From positions 31,820 through 58,810 of the forward strand of contig PAHD01000011.1 in NCBI GenBank assembly GCA_002704685.1: a DNA stretch of 26,991 nucleotides. The letters are read 5' to 3'. The translations under genes and the position numbers were made by a program. This document shows, one piece after another, positions 23,501-26,991 of the stretch. Origin of the DNA: Fidelibacterota bacterium (lineage in GTDB: Bacteria; Fidelibacterota; Marinisomatia; SCGC-AAA003-L08; D37C17). Numbering within the stretch: the stretch's first letter is position 1; every line of letters starts with the position of its first letter. A model generated the notes under the pieces. That model was not told the origin of the DNA. It saw only the letters and a list, made by a program, of their open reading frames with translations, and ran no database searches.

Positions 23501-24135
23501 ATGGATTAGCAGAACAAGATTGCTTTGGAACATGTAATGGTACTGCTACTATAGATAACTGTGGAAATTGTTATGGTGGTAATACAGGTATTGATGCCTG
23601 TTTACAAGATGAGTGTGGCGTATGGGGTGGTCCAGGTACAGGATTAAATCAATGTTGTGGTGAAAACATTCCAGCTGTTACAGAACCTGTTTGTTTAGAT
23701 ACGGATAATGGTGCTGTTGATCCATATGGAGATGATTGCGCAGCATATAATGATTATCCTTCTTGGTGTGGGAACTATGATGATGACGATTTTATATCTA
23801 ATGAAATGTGCTGTATATGTGATGGTGGTACTATAACTGAAGATATAGTTACTCCAGAAATCTTAGCACTTGGCCCTGATGGAGAACAGCAAGATTGTGC
23901 AGGAATATGCGGAGGTTGTGCTACTGAAGATGCTTTTGGTGTATGTGATGGTTTGTCAACGTGTCAAATCGTAGGAGATTTAAATAATGATTTATCTGTA
24001 AATATTGTAGATGTTATTTTTCTTGTTAACACAGTTTTAGCTACAACCTATAATCCTGATGGAGATTTCAACAATGATAATGTTGTAAATATCGTTGATA
24101 TTATTTTCCTTGTAAATATTATATTAGAACAGTAA
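20551..24135 (+). CDS. large secreted metzincin metalloprotease with Cys-rich repeats and dockerin-like C-terminus
   Basis: Predicted exported zinc protease of 1194 residues. In order: signal peptide (about 1-20), a propeptide-like region, a reprolysin-like catalytic domain (about 175-385) with 'NHELGHNLGSAHN' giving zinc ligands His325, His329 and His335 and a Met-turn 'GTIMGSR', then beta-rich modules. One (about 559-653) contains 'TITWDVSNTN' and is typical of Bacteroidota-type secreted proteases. Next is a MAM/jelly-roll-like segment (about 705-897) ending 'GGGWAIDNILL'. A Cys/Gly/Asp-rich region follows (about 956-1137) with units such as 'DQCGICGGGN' and 'QDCAGICGGCA'. Two dockerin-type calcium loops close it: 'DLNNDLSVNIVD' (1143-1154) and 'DFNNDNVVNIVD' (1172-1183). 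It probably digests protein outside the cell. Its place between tilS and hpt is unusual. Confidence 0.88.
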   Translation: MIRKNIISFILLINFVIPNSNNHTVYTSFDIMDLSGCPSLKSGIISNVVMSFPTPHGKTKSFHMYKSSVIPRELSDKFSSILTYTGVGVEFPSERVSLTVSESFVKAMILSSEGNIFISNLNQSDQFRVSFNESDLALENNEFNCGNTISSNSSILRNFDSCIGENEPCYTMGDKLITYRIAMIMTTDATNAVSDGTVQGGLTWIASMVNQLNLLWRRELGFEFVLIPNQDILIFTDDNLTPGGDDGFTYTWDTCTQADGDPKYCELGNVEPYLDSVIGVGGLNAPSESRLWEYGLVLNPIYNGGVAQAPGPISANNPDYAVLNHELGHNLGSAHNITIEGGYRCTLGGTIMGSRTRTSDGGIGDQYSLHTIEMGYKKYNELLNNPIYSNTYSYLNGYTSIQSNNIIPELNVPNSNFSIPKETPFLLEGSSTPSNPNYLFSWEQNDPSSVSYCMDLTGAAGECSGLSPWPSNEGPLFATVDLSHEGYKRYFPSMKSLLNNQYSSTTDDYGTILTVERLPFASRDINMRLQVRTNDLQSSAINFKGVQFSVDGDSGPFRVTSQAEPISWPSESTQTITWDVSNTNQAPVNCSNVDIYLSRDAGRNFDMLLADDVSNDGSHDIALPMLANIDSCRIMVKASDNIFFDINNAYISITNTQNPNISLATDVISLETISSNTVNTEFTLTNSGENGSVLVYDIGIIDNIFLSEDFDNLTLDNTLSTTEYNLPENWERSSNGRGWIVGTEETSAWPYEMSDLYFDIPDWSGGNYVYTDDEQYNICPSCTTDCSSINGCTDGSMDFLITPLITIPSQSLAELSFDYWFKYTIGNQHSNSIQVYDNNHWINLDVLSQSSDQFIKKSYNLESYAGKEIKIRFHSESDESGDGLGGGWAIDNILLNSNPNWISTSSNSGSLIGGESVSIPLLINTNEFNYGETYSTNIFINDSINNLSEQINLSLCFGEYDQCGICGGGNTPNTGFCDCEGTPNGLAEQDCFGTCNGTATIDNCGNCYGGNTGIDACLQDECGVWGGPGTGLNQCCGENIPAVTEPVCLDTDNGAVDPYGDDCAAYNDYPSWCGNYDDDDFISNEMCCICDGGTITEDIVTPEILALGPDGEQQDCAGICGGCATEDAFGVCDGLSTCQIVGDLNNDLSVNIVDVIFLVNTVLATTYNPDGDFNNDNVVNIVDIIFLVNIILEQ
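23971..24132 (+). repeat. two dockerin-like calcium-loop repeats at the protease C-terminus
   Basis: Two copies of a G-D-x-N-N-D-x-x-V-N-I-V-D-x-I-F-L-V-N unit, 29 residues apart, form the last 54 residues. Asp/Asn at loop positions 1, 3, 5, 9 and 12 (Asp1143, Asn1145, Asp1147, Asn1151, Asp1154; Asp1172, Asn1174, Asp1176, Asn1180, Asp1183) fit the F-hand calcium loop of type I dockerins. No cohesin is encoded in the window. Confidence 0.8.
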
Positions 24136-24139
24136 AGGA
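24134..24139 (+). promoter_or_regulatory. ribosome-binding site selecting TTG 24146 for hpt
   Basis: AAAGGA overlaps the protease stop and lies six bases before TTG 24146. The earlier in-frame TTG at 24140 touches it and is too close. Confidence 0.55.
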
Positions 24140-24145
24140 TTGATT

Positions 24146-24676
24146 TTGGAAAAAATTAAATATAAAAATCATAATTTTATAAAATATTTATCTGAGAAAG
24201 ATATTAACAGTAGAATTAATGATATCGCAAAGCTTTTAAATAAAGATTATAAAGATAAAAATCCAATTGTTGTTGGTGTTTTAACAGGTTGTGTTTTTTT
24301 TATGATGGACCTATTAAAAAAATGTGATTTTGATTATGAAATATCGTTTGTTTCAGCAAAATCATATTCAGGAAATCTTCGAGGAAAATTGTCAGTTGAA
24401 GAGATTGATGAAAATTTTAAGAATAAAGATATTATTATAGTAGAAGACATTATTGATTCAGGTGCAACTATAAAAGAAATATATTCACGTTTTAATAGTT
24501 TGGGACCAATAAGTATAAAAGTTGTAACTTTACTACATAAAAATATAGCAAAAAACATAGAAGATATCGATTCGATAACTGCTTTTGATATTGAGAATAA
24601 GTTTGTAATAGGATACGGCTTAGATTATAATAATTTATTTAGAAATTTAAAGGATATATATATAGACGATGAGTGA
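24146..24676 (+). CDS. hpt: hypoxanthine phosphoribosyltransferase
   Basis: Purine salvage enzyme that joins hypoxanthine (and guanine) to PRPP, giving IMP or GMP. The PRPP-binding motif 'IIIVEDIIDSGATI' has its two acidic residues followed by the phosphate loop. 'VVGVLTGCVFFMMDLL' precedes it and 'SFVSAKSYSG' stands where Hpt has its flexible-loop 'SSYG'. The 176 residues are family length. The start is TTG 24146 on spacing grounds. Position between tilS and ftsH is the common bacterial arrangement, here separated from tilS by the protease gene. Its end overlaps ftsH by eight bases. Confidence 0.93.
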   Translation: MEKIKYKNHNFIKYLSEKDINSRINDIAKLLNKDYKDKNPIVVGVLTGCVFFMMDLLKKCDFDYEISFVSAKSYSGNLRGKLSVEEIDENFKNKDIIIVEDIIDSGATIKEIYSRFNSLGPISIKVVTLLHKNIAKNIEDIDSITAFDIENKFVIGYGLDYNNLFRNLKDIYIDDE

Positions 24677-26594
24677 AGAAAAAGATAAGATAAAAAATAA
24701 GTTAATGAAAAATTTAGGTGGAAATTTTTTATTATGGATTGTCATAATAATAGTTTCAGTTTCTGTTTTACAGTACGCTTCTATTGCACCAAAATCAATA
24801 GAGATTAGTTATGCTGAGTTTACTGATATTTATAAGGATCAATATGAAAACATATCTTCGGTTACTATTGAAGATAAGTTTTTAGTTGGAACTTGTGAGC
24901 CAACCTGTTTTGGTACTTTATCAAATAATGAGATTAGCTCATTTACTGTAGTTTTACCTGAATTGACAAATGATTTAGTTAATGAACTAGTAAATCTAGG
25001 AATTGATGTTAAAATTAGACAAAAAACATTATCTTTTTTAGATTATGTTTTTCAATTTTCTCCTTGGATTCTTATATTAGTTTTTTGGTTTTTGATAATG
25101 AGACGTATGCAGGGTGGTGTCGGAGGACAAAATAATATTTTTTCATTTGCTAAAAGTAAGGCAAAAGTTGTTGATTCTAAAAAAACAAAAAAGTTATTCA
25201 AGGATGTTGCTGGTTGTGAAGAAGCCAAAACAGAGCTTCAGGAGATTGTTGACTTTTTAAAGAAATCTGACAAATACCATAAAATTGGAGCAAAAATTCC
25301 TAAAGGTGCTTTGCTTTTAGGCCCTCCTGGAACAGGTAAAACATTACTTGCTAAAGCAGTTGCAGGAGAAGCAAATGTTCCATTTTTCACAATTAGTGGA
25401 GCTGAATTTGTAGAAATGTTTGTTGGAGTTGGAGCAAGTAGAGTTAGAGATTTATTTAATCAGGCTAAAACTAATTCACCTAGTATAATATTTATTGATG
25501 AGATTGATGCTGTTGGTAGACATAGGGGTGCAGGTTTAGGTGGTGGTCATGATGAACGTGAGCAAACTTTAAATCAGATATTAGTCGAAATGGATGGTTT
25601 TGATACCAATACAAATGTAATACTTCTTGCAGCAACTAATAGACCTGATGTTCTTGATAAAGCTCTTTTGAGACCAGGAAGATTTGATAGACAAATCGTT
25701 GTTGATTCTCCGGATGTTATTGGAAGAGAAATGATATTAAAAATTCATACAAAAAAAATACCTTTAGCAAAAGATGTCAAATTAAATATTATTGCTCAAG
25801 GTACTCCTGGATTAGTTGGTGCTGACCTTGAAAATCTTGTAAATGAAGCTGCTTTACTTTCAGCAAGAATGAATAAAACAAAAGTCAGTATGAAATATTT
25901 GGAGGATGCAAAAGATAAAGTTATGATGGGTGTTGAAAGAAAAAGTATGGTCTTAACAGACGAAGATAAAAAAATAACTGCTTATCACGAAGCTGGTCAT
26001 GCACTTGTAGCTTTCTTTACTAAATTTGCTGATCCTGTTCATAAAATAACAATTGTACCTAGAGGGAGAGCAATGGGGTTAACTGCTCAAATACCTGAAG
26101 TTGAAAGATATAATTATTCTAATAAATACTTACTAGGTAAATTAGATATTCTAATGGGTGGAAGATGCGCAGAAAAAATAATTTTTAATAACTTTACTAC
26201 TGGTGCTGGAAATGATATATCAGTTGCAACAAATATTGCTAAAAAAATGGTATGTGAATGGGGTATGAGTGAAGCAGTTGGACCTATGGCTTTGGGAAAA
26301 AAAGATGAAGAAGTGTTTTTAGGAAAGGAAATTTCAAAGTCAAATGATTTCAGTGAAGAAAAATCTAGGCTTGTTGATAATGAGATTACTACTTTAATTA
26401 AAAATGCAGAAAAAAACGCAACAAATATTCTTAAAAAATACTTAAAACAATTACATGACGTATCCAAAGTATTAATTGAAAGAGAAACTCTAGATAGAAC
26501 TCAATTTGAAAATATAGTTAAAAATGGTGTAGCTGATAAAGAAGAGTCTAAACCCTTAAAAAAACGAGTAAGACGAAAAACAACTAAAAAATAA
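24669..26594 (+). CDS. ftsH: ATP-dependent membrane zinc protease FtsH
   Basis: A membrane-anchored AAA+ protease that degrades misassembled membrane proteins and short-lived regulators. Of 641 residues, two transmembrane helices (about 19-36 and 128-144) flank a periplasmic domain that includes 'GTCEPTCFG', two Cys that could form a disulfide. The AAA domain follows: Walker A 'GPPGTGKT' (218-225), pore loop 'MFVGVGAS' (250-257), Walker B 'IIFIDEID' (273-280), and the second region of homology 'ATNRPDVLDKALLRPGRFDR' (322-341) with Arg335 and Arg338. The M41 zinc site is 'HEAGH' (440-444) with Asp516 in 'GAGNDISVAT' as third ligand. A basic C-terminal tail closes it. All catalytic residues are present. 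Confidence 0.98.
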   Translation: MSEEKDKIKNKLMKNLGGNFLLWIVIIIVSVSVLQYASIAPKSIEISYAEFTDIYKDQYENISSVTIEDKFLVGTCEPTCFGTLSNNEISSFTVVLPELTNDLVNELVNLGIDVKIRQKTLSFLDYVFQFSPWILILVFWFLIMRRMQGGVGGQNNIFSFAKSKAKVVDSKKTKKLFKDVAGCEEAKTELQEIVDFLKKSDKYHKIGAKIPKGALLLGPPGTGKTLLAKAVAGEANVPFFTISGAEFVEMFVGVGASRVRDLFNQAKTNSPSIIFIDEIDAVGRHRGAGLGGGHDEREQTLNQILVEMDGFDTNTNVILLAATNRPDVLDKALLRPGRFDRQIVVDSPDVIGREMILKIHTKKIPLAKDVKLNIIAQGTPGLVGADLENLVNEAALLSARMNKTKVSMKYLEDAKDKVMMGVERKSMVLTDEDKKITAYHEAGHALVAFFTKFADPVHKITIVPRGRAMGLTAQIPEVERYNYSNKYLLGKLDILMGGRCAEKIIFNNFTTGAGNDISVATNIAKKMVCEWGMSEAVGPMALGKKDEEVFLGKEISKSNDFSEEKSRLVDNEITTLIKNAEKNATNILKKYLKQLHDVSKVLIERETLDRTQFENIVKNGVADKEESKPLKKRVRRKTTKK

Positions 26595-26602
26595 TTTGTC
26601 AT

Positions 26603-26991
26603 ATGTTAAATAATAGTTGTGAAATTATGGGCGTCCTTAATATCACGCCTGATTCCTTTTATGATGGTAAGTGTTTATCTAAATCCTCTTTACAAAAAAA
26701 ATTCATCAATTTAGAATCATCTGATATCATAGATATAGGTGCTGAATCTACAAGGCCAGGCGCAAAATCAGTACCTGAAAATGAAGAAATCAGAAGAATT
26801 GAAGAATTTTTAAGCCTAAACTTAACTCATAAAAAATTATCAATCGATTCATATAAATCAAAAGTTATTGAATATTGTTTAATTAATGGTTTTAATATGA
26901 TCAATGATATTTCTGGAGGAGGAAAGAATTTTGAAAATATTGATCTATCAAAAGAATATGATGTACCGATAGTTATCATGCATATGCAAGG
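26603..26991 (+). CDS. folP: dihydropteroate synthase, 3'-truncated by window edge
   Basis: FolP condenses p-aminobenzoate with the pterin diphosphate to dihydropteroate in folate synthesis; it is the sulfonamide target. The first 129 codons are visible: 'IMGVLNITPDSFYDG' (8-22), 'DIIDIGAESTRPGA' (41-54) with the pterin and pABA loops, 'LSIDSYKSKVIEY', 'NMINDISGGG' and 'PIVIMHMQG' at the edge. These are the classic FolP blocks in order, so the gene seems intact up to the window end. ATG 26603 is eight bases after the ftsH stop, with no clear Shine-Dalgarno. The ftsH-folP pairing is a familiar bacterial neighbourhood. Confidence 0.95.
   Translation, partial: MLNNSCEIMGVLNITPDSFYDGKCLSKSSLQKKFINLESSDIIDIGAESTRPGAKSVPENEEIRRIEEFLSLNLTHKKLSIDSYKSKVIEYCLINGFNMINDISGGGKNFENIDLSKEYDVPIVIMHMQ

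Noticed and set aside
23416..23960. Repeats in the protease gene as a CRISPR or DNA-level array
   Set aside because: The repetition is at the protein level (Cys/Gly units in one open frame) with irregular spacing and no conserved DNA repeat.
26114..26467. Minus-strand open frame of 117 codons opposite ftsH
   Set aside because: It mirrors conserved FtsH protease-domain codons and has no motif or start context of its own.

Overview
This is a gene-dense, very AT-rich stretch of bacterial chromosome. All genes but one lie on the + strand, with junctions that abut or overlap by a few bases. Gene content and style suggest a free-living marine heterotroph of the FCB group, most likely Candidatus Marinimicrobia (SAR406). 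Supporting points are the AT-rich compact genome, complex I together with Na+-NQR, and a secreted metalloprotease that ends in Cys/Gly-rich repeats and a dockerin-like pair. This placement is inferred; no rRNA or other marker settles it.

Region 1 (1-9806) is respiration and sodium energetics. It holds the 3' part of nuoN, a hotdog acyl-CoA thioesterase, the complete nqrABCDEF operon, and the flavin transferase apbE. Next, on the - strand, is an overlooked 54-residue gene that looks like nqrM, the small Cys protein for Na+-NQR assembly. An NhaD-type Na+/H+ antiporter follows. Together these give a pump, its two maturation factors and a carrier that uses or balances the sodium gradient.

Region 2 (9810-15481) is housekeeping and cofactor metabolism: a DHH/DHHA1 phosphoesterase (NrnA-like), dCTP deaminase, IspH, PdxS, PdxT and Dxs. 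The pdxT reading frame is broken at an A8 tract. The rest of the protein, with its catalytic His and Glu, continues in the -1 frame to a stop overlapping dxs.

Region 3 (15481-19245) is less ordinary. It has a B12-dependent acyl-CoA mutase large subunit with the Phe/Gln active-site pair of isobutyryl-CoA mutase rather than the Tyr/Arg pair of methylmalonyl-CoA mutase. It also has a GCS2-type carboxylate-amine ligase that overlaps a homologue of archaeal type II glyceraldehyde-3-phosphate dehydrogenase.

Region 4 (19235-26991) is the widespread tilS-hpt-ftsH-folP neighbourhood, split by a 3.6-kb gene for a large secreted metzincin protease. folP runs off the right edge.

The only clear divergent intergenic gap is 8311-8354. 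No tRNA, rRNA, CRISPR array, insertion sequence or convincing terminator was seen, and no gene-free stretch exceeds 300 bases.
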